36,582 bases of DNA from an uncultured Parabacteroides sp. (lineage in GTDB: Bacteria; Bacteroidota; Bacteroidia; Bacteroidales; Tannerellaceae), in assembly GCA_900552465.1 (NCBI GenBank), contig URZO01000036.1, positions 1 through 36,582 on the forward strand, read 5' to 3'. Below the pieces are notes generated by a model. It made no database searches. It was given only the letters and a program-made list of their open reading frames with translations, and was not told the DNA's origin. Of this stretch, positions 10,786 to 18,385 are shown piece after piece; within the stretch, counting starts at the first letter, position 1, and the number at the start of each line of letters is the position of its first letter. Both the position numbers and the translations under genes were made by a program.

Positions 10786-13398
10786 ATGAGTAACGAATTA
10801 CAAATTAGTGCCCAACAATTTGATCCTATTGCACGAATGCTGGCAGCTAATGCTATGTCTCAATCTCTTTCTTTCTGTACTGAGAGGAAGTATTTAGATA
10901 GTATTAGCGAACATAACAGTGAATTTCAATTAGTTGAACAGCCGACAAGGAATATAAGCAAGGAACCTTATTGGATAAGGATAACTCAAATAGGCAGACC
11001 CCTAAATGATAAAATAGAAGATTGTTTTACTGCAATTCAAAAGATATTGTCTTCTTGTTTTTTACCTTATAAATCGCAATTGATATTTCTTGTACACAAT
11101 GAAAATAAAATTTCCAATCTATATTTGGGGATCCGACCTATTGGAGGAGATATTATCAATGATTCATTTGCTGAAAACTTAAATCAATTTATAAGAGGTA
11201 TTTGGCCAGGAATACAAAGCGAACAAGTAATAAATGTGGATTTTTTACAAAAAAAGATGCAACAAGGTCAAAATGCATATAATTCCATATATAGTTTAAC
11301 CGGTATTCCTTCTATGGAAGATCAATATAAATCTACATATCCGGCAACTATTGACAAATTGATTGCTGGCATGCATAATGAAGATTTCACATATATGGTA
11401 GTTACAGATCCACTACCTGAAAATGAAATTGATAGTATTTTATATACCTGCCGTGATTTAAACGGCCAAGCTGAATCTTTGAAATCATTCAATTTCTCAG
11501 AAAGCGAAACCAGTTCTAAATCAATATCTGAGTCTCTGTCTAAAAAGGATTTGTCTACAACAAGTAGAAAAGTTTTAACTACTCTTGGAGGTGTTTGTTC
11601 TGTCTTAGGTGCAGTTTTTTACGCTATAAACCCTGTAATTGGTATGGGAATAACAGGTATTGGAGGTATATGTACTAGTTTTATTCCAACTAAGAATAAT
11701 TCAGAAAGTTACTCTAATAGTCAAACTCAAACAATTAGCCAAAACATTGTCAATAAAAATATAGAATCAATATCCGAACATCTTTTTTACCATTCCAAAA
11801 GATTTGAAACAGGAAAAGCGATCGGTAGTTGGAAAGTTGGAGTTTATTTAATGGCTAACACAAAACCGGTAATAGAATGCGCATCAATTCAGTTAAGATC
11901 TATATTGAGTGGAGAAGAGTCTATCTTTGAACCGATTCGTATAAATGAAATTACAAAATATGTATACGGGGATCGTTTTAATAGTTTTGGAAATTTTGTA
12001 TCTCCGAGACTTTATATAAATGTGAATGACAGGTTATTTAGTCATCCGTTTGGTAATCATTTCACAGAACTCAAAACCGTCCTTACAACCAAAGAACTTT
12101 CCTACTTGATTAATTTTCCATTGCGCTCCGTGCCTGGCATCAGCGTGATTGACAGTTCGCCTGAATTTAGCTTGAATTTGCCCGAGAAAAAAGAGGACAA
12201 GACGATTGGTATCGGAAAGTTACTTTATGGAGGTTCGCCAACGAATATGGAGTATCACATCCCTGTAAGTTCACTTTCTCGTCACACTTTATTATCAGGC
12301 ATTAACGGTAGCGGAAAGACAAATACGGTACAAGCTGTTTTGAATAGTATTAAAGGTGAAATCCCCTTTTTAGTGATTGAACCGGCAAAGACGGAATATG
12401 TGGATTGGGCATTGCAATATAATAAGGAACATCCGGAAAATCCAATTGATATTTATATTCCCGGTTGCAAGAAATATAAGACAGGTTTTGTTCCCCAAAA
12501 GTTGAAATTAAATCCGTTTGAGTTGGTTTGGTTGAATGAAGAACAGGTACCGAATGTATTGACACACATCGACCGTTTGAAATCTACTTTTGCTGCGGCA
12601 TTTCCGATGTATGATATTCTTCCGGTCTTAATGGAGGATTTGATCTATACCGTATATCAGAACAAATCGACAGACTGGTTAGGAAGAGAACCCAAATTCG
12701 GAGAAACTTTACCTCCTACATTAAACAGTATGAGTATAAGTGTAGACAAAGTGATTTCTAACCGGCAATATGAAGAACGTATCGAACGGAATATGAAAGC
12801 GTGCCTTAATACCCGTATTGATAGTTTGAAACGAGGATGGAAAGGCGAAATGCTGAATACAGTCCATTCTACACCGTGGAATGAGTTGTTCGAGAAGCCA
12901 TGTGTAATCAATTTGTCATACGTGGGCGACGATGTGGACAAGTCCTTCTTTATGGCATTGATCCTTCAGTTCTTATATGAGTATCGTTCGGCATTGGCAG
13001 AGACAGGAAAGATCGACTTTAACGATAATAGTTGTAAACATCTTACTGTTATAGAAGAGGCACATCGTGTAATGGCTAAATGTGACAATCAGGAATTGCC
13101 TCAGTATAAATCAGCCATGATGTTCAGCAATATGCTTTCGGAAATCCGCGCATACGGAGAAGGTATGTTCTTGGTGGATCAAGTGCCGACAAGATTGATA
13201 CCTGATGCTATCAAGAACACGAACTTAAAGATCACACACCGATTGGTTGCCGAAGATGATTGTAAGGAGATTGCTGAATCTATGGGATTGAGTGAAGAAC
13301 AACGGAAAGTCATTGCTAAACTGATGACTGGACAATGTATCGTTTCCAATTCTTTATCTACTGATACGTATTGGGTGAAAGTCAATAAAATGAAATAA
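10786..13398 (+). CDS. HerA/FtsK-superfamily pumping ATPase
   Basis: The 870-residue protein carries a HerA-type (DUF87-like) motor in its C-terminal half: Walker A SGINGSGKTN (504-513), Walker B HLTVIEEAH (752-760), sensor MFLVDQVPTRLIPDAI (794-809) and the arginine-bearing LKITHRLVAEDD (814-825). The N-terminal half is unlike HerA and includes a Ser-rich stretch followed by a hydrophobic Gly-rich segment (about 265-300), so it is probably membrane-associated. Members of this superfamily move DNA or proteins through a hexameric pore (HerA, FtsK, VirB4, and EssC of type VII secretion). The toxin-like gene starts one base after its stop, which suggests an export role. Base use changes near 12,050, close to the start of the motor domain. 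Confidence 0.88.
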   Translation: MSNELQISAQQFDPIARMLAANAMSQSLSFCTERKYLDSISEHNSEFQLVEQPTRNISKEPYWIRITQIGRPLNDKIEDCFTAIQKILSSCFLPYKSQLIFLVHNENKISNLYLGIRPIGGDIINDSFAENLNQFIRGIWPGIQSEQVINVDFLQKKMQQGQNAYNSIYSLTGIPSMEDQYKSTYPATIDKLIAGMHNEDFTYMVVTDPLPENEIDSILYTCRDLNGQAESLKSFNFSESETSSKSISESLSKKDLSTTSRKVLTTLGGVCSVLGAVFYAINPVIGMGITGIGGICTSFIPTKNNSESYSNSQTQTISQNIVNKNIESISEHLFYHSKRFETGKAIGSWKVGVYLMANTKPVIECASIQLRSILSGEESIFEPIRINEITKYVYGDRFNSFGNFVSPRLYINVNDRLFSHPFGNHFTELKTVLTTKELSYLINFPLRSVPGISVIDSSPEFSLNLPEKKEDKTIGIGKLLYGGSPTNMEYHIPVSSLSRHTLLSGINGSGKTNTVQAVLNSIKGEIPFLVIEPAKTEYVDWALQYNKEHPENPIDIYIPGCKKYKTGFVPQKLKLNPFELVWLNEEQVPNVLTHIDRLKSTFAAAFPMYDILPVLMEDLIYTVYQNKSTDWLGREPKFGETLPPTLNSMSISVDKVISNRQYEERIERNMKACLNTRIDSLKRGWKGEMLNTVHSTPWNELFEKPCVINLSYVGDDVDKSFFMALILQFLYEYRSALAETGKIDFNDNSCKHLTVIEEAHRVMAKCDNQELPQYKSAMMFSNMLSEIRAYGEGMFLVDQVPTRLIPDAIKNTNLKITHRLVAEDDCKEIAESMGLSEEQRKVIAKLMTGQCIVSNSLSTDTYWVKVNKMK

Positions 13399-13399
13399 T

Positions 13400-15094
13400 A
13401 TGGGATGGTTTAATCATAACATAGAGGGATTGAATCCTTTTAATAAGGAATTGGAATCTCCTGTTCTTTCTTTGGAGGAAAAAGCATATTTGAGAGAGTT
13501 CGACATTTCTGAGCAATTTGATTTATTTCGGGATCGTTTATCTGAGATAAGTGAATCAAAAGATATATCTCAAAAGCAATTATTAAATGCGTTGGATCCT
13601 TCTATGAAAGAGGAGTTCTTGGCAAAAGAATATGAGGAATTAAAGGGACAAGTAGAGTTATCTCATGAAGATTATTTGAAGATAAAAGATTTCGTGTCTG
13701 ATCATAATTTGGATATCAAAGTAGATGATGGAAATATTCAATTAACCAATAAGGATGGATTATCTGTTGTTTCTTTGAATCCGAGTACAGAGACAGGAGA
13801 AGTTTTCATCGGAGAGCATCGCTTCGGTCGTTCCTATAATGAATATTCCGGTGTACAAAGAGGAGAATTTCGTTTGTCTGATTATCAGATTCAAGATGTT
13901 TTCGAGGTTTATGGTCCAAATAGTAAATTAGAGGGGAGTAGTAAAATTGTTGAGATAAATGGAAAACGATATGAGGTTCCTATCGGAATGAAGGAGGGGT
14001 TATATCATGGAATGACTGTTAGGCTTCATGGAAATCCTGATTTCTCTAACAGTGCGGTAGATACAATATCTATAAAATCGGACGCTGTAGTGAGAGAATC
14101 TCCTTCTCATAAGCGAGAGGCTACGCAAATCTTGGCCAAAAATTATATGGAAGGTAAATATCCGGAAGGGACTTTTACTCCTCAACAAGAAAAGGAATTA
14201 GCCGATGTCTTCAATGGGAAAAAAGCGGAGACTATATCCGGATTGACCCCTCATCATGTGGGAAATGCGGAGATGCAATATGTGCCAAAGGAGTTACATT
14301 CAAAAGTCTCTCATTTAGGCGGTAGTTGGCTAATGAATGAAAAGAACTACTTTAGAGGATTTGAAAGGGATAGCATAGAATCAAATGAGAGAGCTAAATT
14401 TACTACTGAACAAGTTGAATATATACGGGAAATTCAGCCTTTGAATGATTTAAATTTATTAATCTCTCGCATTGACGAGGTATCAGCTTGTAAACCTCCT
14501 AAGGCTATAGATTCAGATAAGGAAGTTGCAGCATTGTTAGAAGCGAAGTTGGAAGAGATTAATCCCATTTATTTAGAAGCCCCGCATGATAACATTCAAA
14601 TTGAGGAAATATCAGATGCTTTGATTCAAATAGAAGGTGTTGATTATGAAAGCTGGAAAGAACTTTCTTTGGATGAAAGGAAGAATATATTGCATGAAAT
14701 AGAAAATCAAGTTGCAGTTATTACACATCGCCCACCATGTGAATTGGTCTTTAAGGATTTAGGGGAAGGTCATTTGGGGTTCTACACTATTGGGACCAAT
14801 CGAATTACAATTAATGAAAACTATGTCGCTTCTGATTCCTTTGCGGATTACCAAAAGACTTTAGATACACTGATTCATGAAGGACGTCATGCTTATCAAG
14901 ATTATAATCTGCATAAGCGAGAAGTGCATCCCCGTCAAGGAGATATTTCGAATTGGGTATTGAATGAATTCAATCATGGTTATCAAGATGTAAAACATTG
15001 TGGCTTTAAGGCCTACCAATTGCAGCCTATAGAATCGGATGCACGAGCCTTTGCCGAGGATGTATTGAAACAATATCAAGAAAAAATTGCCTAA
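13400..15094 (+). CDS. Putative two-domain toxin: HNH/EndoVII-like plus HExxH zincin
   Basis: The 564-residue protein has no signal peptide. After an uncharacterised N-terminal region, residues 281-310 read GLTPHHVGNAEMQYVPKELH followed by SKVSHLGG, which closely follows the (W/x)HH...MQLVP..LH....H.GG signature of HNH/EndoVII nuclease toxins of the SHH/LHH/GHH types. Near the C-terminus LIHEGRHAYQ (491-500) is an HExxH zinc-metallopeptidase motif, and IESDARAFAED (544-554) offers the third-ligand Glu expected of zincins found in polymorphic toxins. Two toxin-type domains in one chain are unusual. The preceding gene encodes a pumping ATPase, and small proteins follow with overlapping starts, as expected for an effector with immunity partners. 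The activities are inferred from motifs only. Confidence 0.72.
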   Translation: MGWFNHNIEGLNPFNKELESPVLSLEEKAYLREFDISEQFDLFRDRLSEISESKDISQKQLLNALDPSMKEEFLAKEYEELKGQVELSHEDYLKIKDFVSDHNLDIKVDDGNIQLTNKDGLSVVSLNPSTETGEVFIGEHRFGRSYNEYSGVQRGEFRLSDYQIQDVFEVYGPNSKLEGSSKIVEINGKRYEVPIGMKEGLYHGMTVRLHGNPDFSNSAVDTISIKSDAVVRESPSHKREATQILAKNYMEGKYPEGTFTPQQEKELADVFNGKKAETISGLTPHHVGNAEMQYVPKELHSKVSHLGGSWLMNEKNYFRGFERDSIESNERAKFTTEQVEYIREIQPLNDLNLLISRIDEVSACKPPKAIDSDKEVAALLEAKLEEINPIYLEAPHDNIQIEEISDALIQIEGVDYESWKELSLDERKNILHEIENQVAVITHRPPCELVFKDLGEGHLGFYTIGTNRITINENYVASDSFADYQKTLDTLIHEGRHAYQDYNLHKREVHPRQGDISNWVLNEFNHGYQDVKHCGFKAYQLQPIESDARAFAEDVLKQYQEKIA

Positions 15095-15372
15095 TGGAAA
15101 AGATAAAAGAAATATTATTAAAGCGAGGTTATCCGGAAAAGCAAGCGACAACGGTTGCAATCGATTTGCTGGATATTGACAAGCAGTTACAAGGTGCATT
15201 ATATGATTGGTTGGAAAACGAAAAAGAAACCGACTGTCAAGTAGCGGGATTCAAATTGTCTGAGTTAAAGCATAAGTTTGATATGACTTATCCTGCAGCC
15301 TTATTAACAATGGATTGGCTTATCAAAGAACCGGAGTTAGCAACTAAAAGTATTAATCAAGGAATAAAATAA
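15094..15372 (+). CDS. Small helical protein, possible immunity protein
   Basis: The 92-residue product starts inside the stop codon of the toxin-like gene (TAATG), so the two are translationally coupled. The N-terminus (LKRGYPEKQATTVAIDLLDI) looks like a small UBA-like helical bundle. The C-terminal half, with KLSELKHKFDMTYPAALLTMDWLIKEPELA, resembles short uncharacterised Bacteroidales proteins. There is no signal peptide or membrane segment. Its position makes it a candidate immunity or adaptor protein, but nothing in the sequence itself proves that. Confidence 0.7.
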   Translation: MEKIKEILLKRGYPEKQATTVAIDLLDIDKQLQGALYDWLENEKETDCQVAGFKLSELKHKFDMTYPAALLTMDWLIKEPELATKSINQGIK

Positions 15373-15377
15373 GGAGT

Positions 15378-15605
15378 ATGGCAACATTTTTATTAACCCC
15401 CAAATGTAACATTCCATTGAGTCACGGAATGAAAATAGAAAAAGGAACACTCCCTTTTATTGTCGAAATACCGACGAATCATCTACCCTTTGATTCTATT
15501 GCGTCAAAGAACATGGTCAAAAATTGTCTTTTGGCCAGGGGGATCGACATTTCCGGACATGAAAGTATATTAAGTGGAGCTTATTTTGATTTCAAGAAGA
15601 TGTAA
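15378..15605 (+). CDS. Small unknown protein
   Basis: 75 residues, not recognised. It reads MATFLLTPKCNIPLSHGMKI at the start and ends in GAYFDFKKM, with alternating hydrophobic residues suggesting a small beta-rich fold. The start has an AAGGAG ribosome-binding-like sequence overlapping the previous stop. Its own stop overlaps the next start (TAATG). It is a second candidate partner of the toxin-like protein. Confidence 0.65.
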   Translation: MATFLLTPKCNIPLSHGMKIEKGTLPFIVEIPTNHLPFDSIASKNMVKNCLLARGIDISGHESILSGAYFDFKKM

Positions 15606-16006
15606 TGATAGATTTTGTTACTCGTTTCTTACAATCCGGTTGGATTCAAAAAGCCGCAAAATATGCATATAATCCCAGACGGCTGAAGGCATTGGTTCTT
15701 CAGTTAGGGATTTATTTGTCAAAGAAAGGCACTACACGTTTAAAGGAGCAGACGAAACTATTATATAGTTATCTGAAAGATGTCGCTACGGGCAAGTATA
15801 AGGATTATCATACCAATAGTTTGATCTTTATGGTTGCGGCAACCATTTATCTGATCACTCCGGTTGATTTTGTTCCGGATATACTACCACTTGGATTGAT
15901 GGATGATATGATGATTATTGTCTGGACCATGAATGTATCAGCGGATGAGTTGAAACGGTATAAGAAAGCTGTTATAGATAATGATAAAAAGAATATAGAA
16001 ATATAA
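15605..16006 (+). CDS. YkvA-family (DUF1232) membrane protein
   Basis: 133 residues. The family hallmark is clear: IYLITPVDFVPDILPLGLMD (81-100) followed by another Asp, matching the Y-L-x-(S/T)-P-(I/V)-D-x-(I/V)-P-D pattern of DUF1232. The surrounding hydrophobic stretch (about 72-108) suggests one or two membrane-embedded helices. The N-terminal part is basic and amphipathic. The family is widespread and has no settled biochemical role. Its start overlaps the preceding stop, so it belongs to the same operon and may add a membrane component to the island's system. Confidence 0.8.
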   Translation: MIDFVTRFLQSGWIQKAAKYAYNPRRLKALVLQLGIYLSKKGTTRLKEQTKLLYSYLKDVATGKYKDYHTNSLIFMVAATIYLITPVDFVPDILPLGLMDDMMIIVWTMNVSADELKRYKKAVIDNDKKNIEI

Positions 16007-16025
16007 TTAAATTATTTCAGAAAAC

Positions 16026-16859
16026 ATGAAATCAATATTAATTACAGTTGGAACAGCCGCCAATCGAGTTGTGCGGAATACGCTTAGACAACAAATAGGG
16101 CAGGTATTTGATTTTATCTATACAGAATCAGAGGATGGAAAAGAGGTGCAGGAAGAACTGCCAGAAGAGTATTTGAAACAATGGTGCAAAGAGCCGGTGA
16201 CTATAGTCTTGTTTGTTACGTTAGGTGGAGAAACAGGACGTGGAATTTCTCTTCGTATTGTGGAACAATTAAAATCGTATAATCTATTTTATTATTTTTG
16301 GGGTACACTTCCATTTCTTTTTGAAGATAAAAAAAGAATAATAAATGCAATAGAAACTCTTAAGACTATCACCAAAATAAAAAATCGTTGCTTTATTTTG
16401 GTGCAGAACTATGAAAAAATTAGGGTTGAGCTTTATGGTTTATCTATAGATAAAGCTTGGGAATATGCAAATCTGGAACTTATGATACCTATTACAAAAA
16501 TTATGATTATTCATAATTGGTTGACTGATGTAGAACGTAAAAACGAATCAGAAAACGATCTGAATGAGTTAATTAATAATGCAGAAAATGGTAATGTTTA
16601 TACACAAGTTAAATTAGGAAAAATCTATTATTGTAATCAAGATTTTGAAAAGGCTATCGCTTGGTTTAAGAAAGCAGTAGAGCAAGGAAACGATGATGCA
16701 CAATTTGGTTTAGGACTATGTTATGAGTTTGGATTTGGATTAAAGGATGAGGAACAAGCTGGTGAATGGTATAAAAAATCGGCTGATCAAAAAAATAGAT
16801 TTGCACAGGAGTATTTGAAATATTTTGGTTTAACGAATTGTGTCGTTAAATGGATATAA
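16026..16859 (+). CDS. FtsZ/tubulin-like GTPase fused to Sel1 repeats
   Basis: 277 residues. The N-terminal part follows the FtsZ fold: ILITVGTAANRVVRN (4-18) fits the first nucleotide loop, TLGGETGRGISLRIVEQLK (65-83) fits the tubulin signature GGGTGTG and its helix, GTLPFLFEDKKRIINAIETL (93-112) fits the FtsZ segment around PFxFEGxxR, and CFILVQNYEKIR (122-133) fits the IPN region. The T7-loop catalytic Asp motif of FtsZ is not seen, so it may bind GTP without normal polymerisation. Residues about 193-223 and 225-255 are Sel1-like repeats (GLGLCYEFGFGLKDEEQAGE). It is the last island gene, 19 bases after the YkvA-like gene. FtsZ-like proteins outside cell division are thought to act in membrane remodelling. 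Confidence 0.75.
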   Translation: MKSILITVGTAANRVVRNTLRQQIGQVFDFIYTESEDGKEVQEELPEEYLKQWCKEPVTIVLFVTLGGETGRGISLRIVEQLKSYNLFYYFWGTLPFLFEDKKRIINAIETLKTITKIKNRCFILVQNYEKIRVELYGLSIDKAWEYANLELMIPITKIMIIHNWLTDVERKNESENDLNELINNAENGNVYTQVKLGKIYYCNQDFEKAIAWFKKAVEQGNDDAQFGLGLCYEFGFGLKDEEQAGEWYKKSADQKNRFAQEYLKYFGLTNCVVKWI

Positions 16860-16917
16860 TTAATTTGTATGAATTATGGATATTTTAGCAAAACAAGTAA
16901 ATGACTACTTGAAAAAC

Positions 16918-17039
16918 AAGTTCAGTAAGCAGGCCGAAAACTGCTCGATAAGTAGATGCTCGCCTACTTACTAAGCAGACACACAAACTACTTATCAAGT
17001 AGTTTCCGGTCTACTCAATAAGCAAATCGGGGACTACTT
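16918..17039. repeat. Degenerate 23-bp-period repeat at the right edge of the island
   Basis: CTACTT-like words start at 16941 (CTGCTC), 16964, 16988, 17011 (CTACTC) and 17034, spaced 23-24 bp, most followed by TAAGCA- or CAAGTA-like words. One unit makes a perfect hairpin, AAACTACTT (16985-16993) with AAGTAGTTT (16997-17005). A further CTACTTGAAAAA copy lies at 16905. The last copy overlaps the rseP stop codon. The cluster fills the space between the convergent island operon and rseP; no T-tract terminator was seen. Confidence 0.55.
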
Positions 17040-18359
17040 GAAAAAATACCGGAAGATATCGTTTCCGTTCGCATAAATCAACAAGGCGAACAGGAGGAAC
17101 ATGCCGGTGATCTGCGCATATTCGAGGAACTTGTCGCTCGGCTTGCGGCGGGCGATTACTTCGTAGATCAGGAACATCACATGTCCGCCGTCCAATGCCG
17201 GAATAGGCAGAATGTTCATAAAAGCAAGGATGATGGAAAGGAATGCCGTCCGCATCCAGAATGTCTGCCAATCCCATTCGGCAGGGAACAGGTTACCGAT
17301 CGTTCCGAAACCACCCAGGCTGGAAGCGCCTTCTTTAGTAAAGACATATTTCATGTCGCTGACATAGCCTTTCAGCGTATTCACACCCAGCATAACGCCG
17401 GCAGGGAATGATCCGAAGAAACTGTATTTGCGTGTCACAGTCTGATACACATCAAAAGGAGAAACAGGATAAACTCCCATCTTGCCTGCCGTATCGACGT
17501 GAAGCGTCAACGACTGCGGAACACAAGCACGGTAGAGTCCGACCGTGATGTCTTTATCCTTATTCTGCGCCAGTATTTCTCCCACTTCATAGAAAGAGGG
17601 CGTCATAACACCGTTGATCGACACGATACTATCTCTCGGTTGCAACCCGGCATCGGCGGCAGGAGAATGACCTTCGGCAAGTTCACGCACCACCATCGGG
17701 AAACGGTAAGAGGCAAAGCCTTTCTTGTCACGCATAACGCGTTGTGCCATATCTCCGGGGATAGGTATTATCGTTTCCACACCATCGCGCAGGACTGTTA
17801 CCGTCTGCGCATTGAGCACGTGGCGGAAGCAATCTTCTCCGAAACGTTCCAGTTCCGTATCATCAGCCCGCAAAAGGACGTCACCGTCACGGAAGCCTAC
17901 GTTATGGAAAGTTTCGCTGTAATCCATACCCGCCTTCACGTTCTTCAAAGGCAGGTATGTATCGCCCCAAGTGAACAACACCATCGAATAGATAAAGAGA
18001 GCCAGCAGGAAATTGAACAACACGCCGGCGATCATAATCATCAACCGTTGTCCGGCAGGTTTGGAGCGGAACTCGTAAGGCTTGGGCGGCTGTGCCATCG
18101 CCTCTTTGTCCATGCTCTCGTCTATCATACCGGAGATCTTGCAATAACCTCCCAAGGGAAGCCAGCCGACACCGTATTCCGTTTCACTATTTTTAGGCTT
18201 GAACTTGAATATCGAAAACCAGGGGTCGAAGAAGAGGTAGAACTTCTCCACCCTGACCTTAAAGATACGGGCAAAGATAAAATGCCCGAACTCGTGGACC
18301 AGGACCAATATCGATAAGCTCAAGATGAGCTGTAGTGCCTTAACCAAAAATGTTTCCAT
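17034..18359 (-). CDS. rseP: Site-2 protease RseP, membrane zinc metalloprotease
   Basis: Intramembrane zinc protease that cleaves anti-sigma factors and leftover signal peptides in the inner membrane. 441 residues. The active site VHEFGHFIFA (H22, E23, H26) lies in the first membrane helix, and the C-terminal NILPIPALDGGHV carries the conserved Asp ligand. PDZ-like regions lie between them (for example GLQPRDSIVSINGVMTPSFY). Length and membrane layout are normal. It is the last gene of the leftward operon, 26 bases after dxr. Confidence 0.95.
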   Translation of the reverse strand: METFLVKALQLILSLSILVLVHEFGHFIFARIFKVRVEKFYLFFDPWFSIFKFKPKNSETEYGVGWLPLGGYCKISGMIDESMDKEAMAQPPKPYEFRSKPAGQRLMIMIAGVLFNFLLALFIYSMVLFTWGDTYLPLKNVKAGMDYSETFHNVGFRDGDVLLRADDTELERFGEDCFRHVLNAQTVTVLRDGVETIIPIPGDMAQRVMRDKKGFASYRFPMVVRELAEGHSPAADAGLQPRDSIVSINGVMTPSFYEVGEILAQNKDKDITVGLYRACVPQSLTLHVDTAGKMGVYPVSPFDVYQTVTRKYSFFGSFPAGVMLGVNTLKGYVSDMKYVFTKEGASSLGGFGTIGNLFPAEWDWQTFWMRTAFLSIILAFMNILPIPALDGGHVMFLIYEVIARRKPSDKFLEYAQITGMFLLFALLIYANGNDIFRYFFK

Positions 18360-18385
18360 CTATTATTCTTTAATTTATATATTCT

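Noticed and set aside
16876..16974. 32-codon open frame after the FtsZ-like gene
   Set aside because: It is made largely of the CTACTT repeat units and has no recognisable protein character.
17499..18317. Long + strand open frame inside rseP
   Set aside because: It is the antisense shadow of rseP, whose active-site motifs and length are intact on the other strand.
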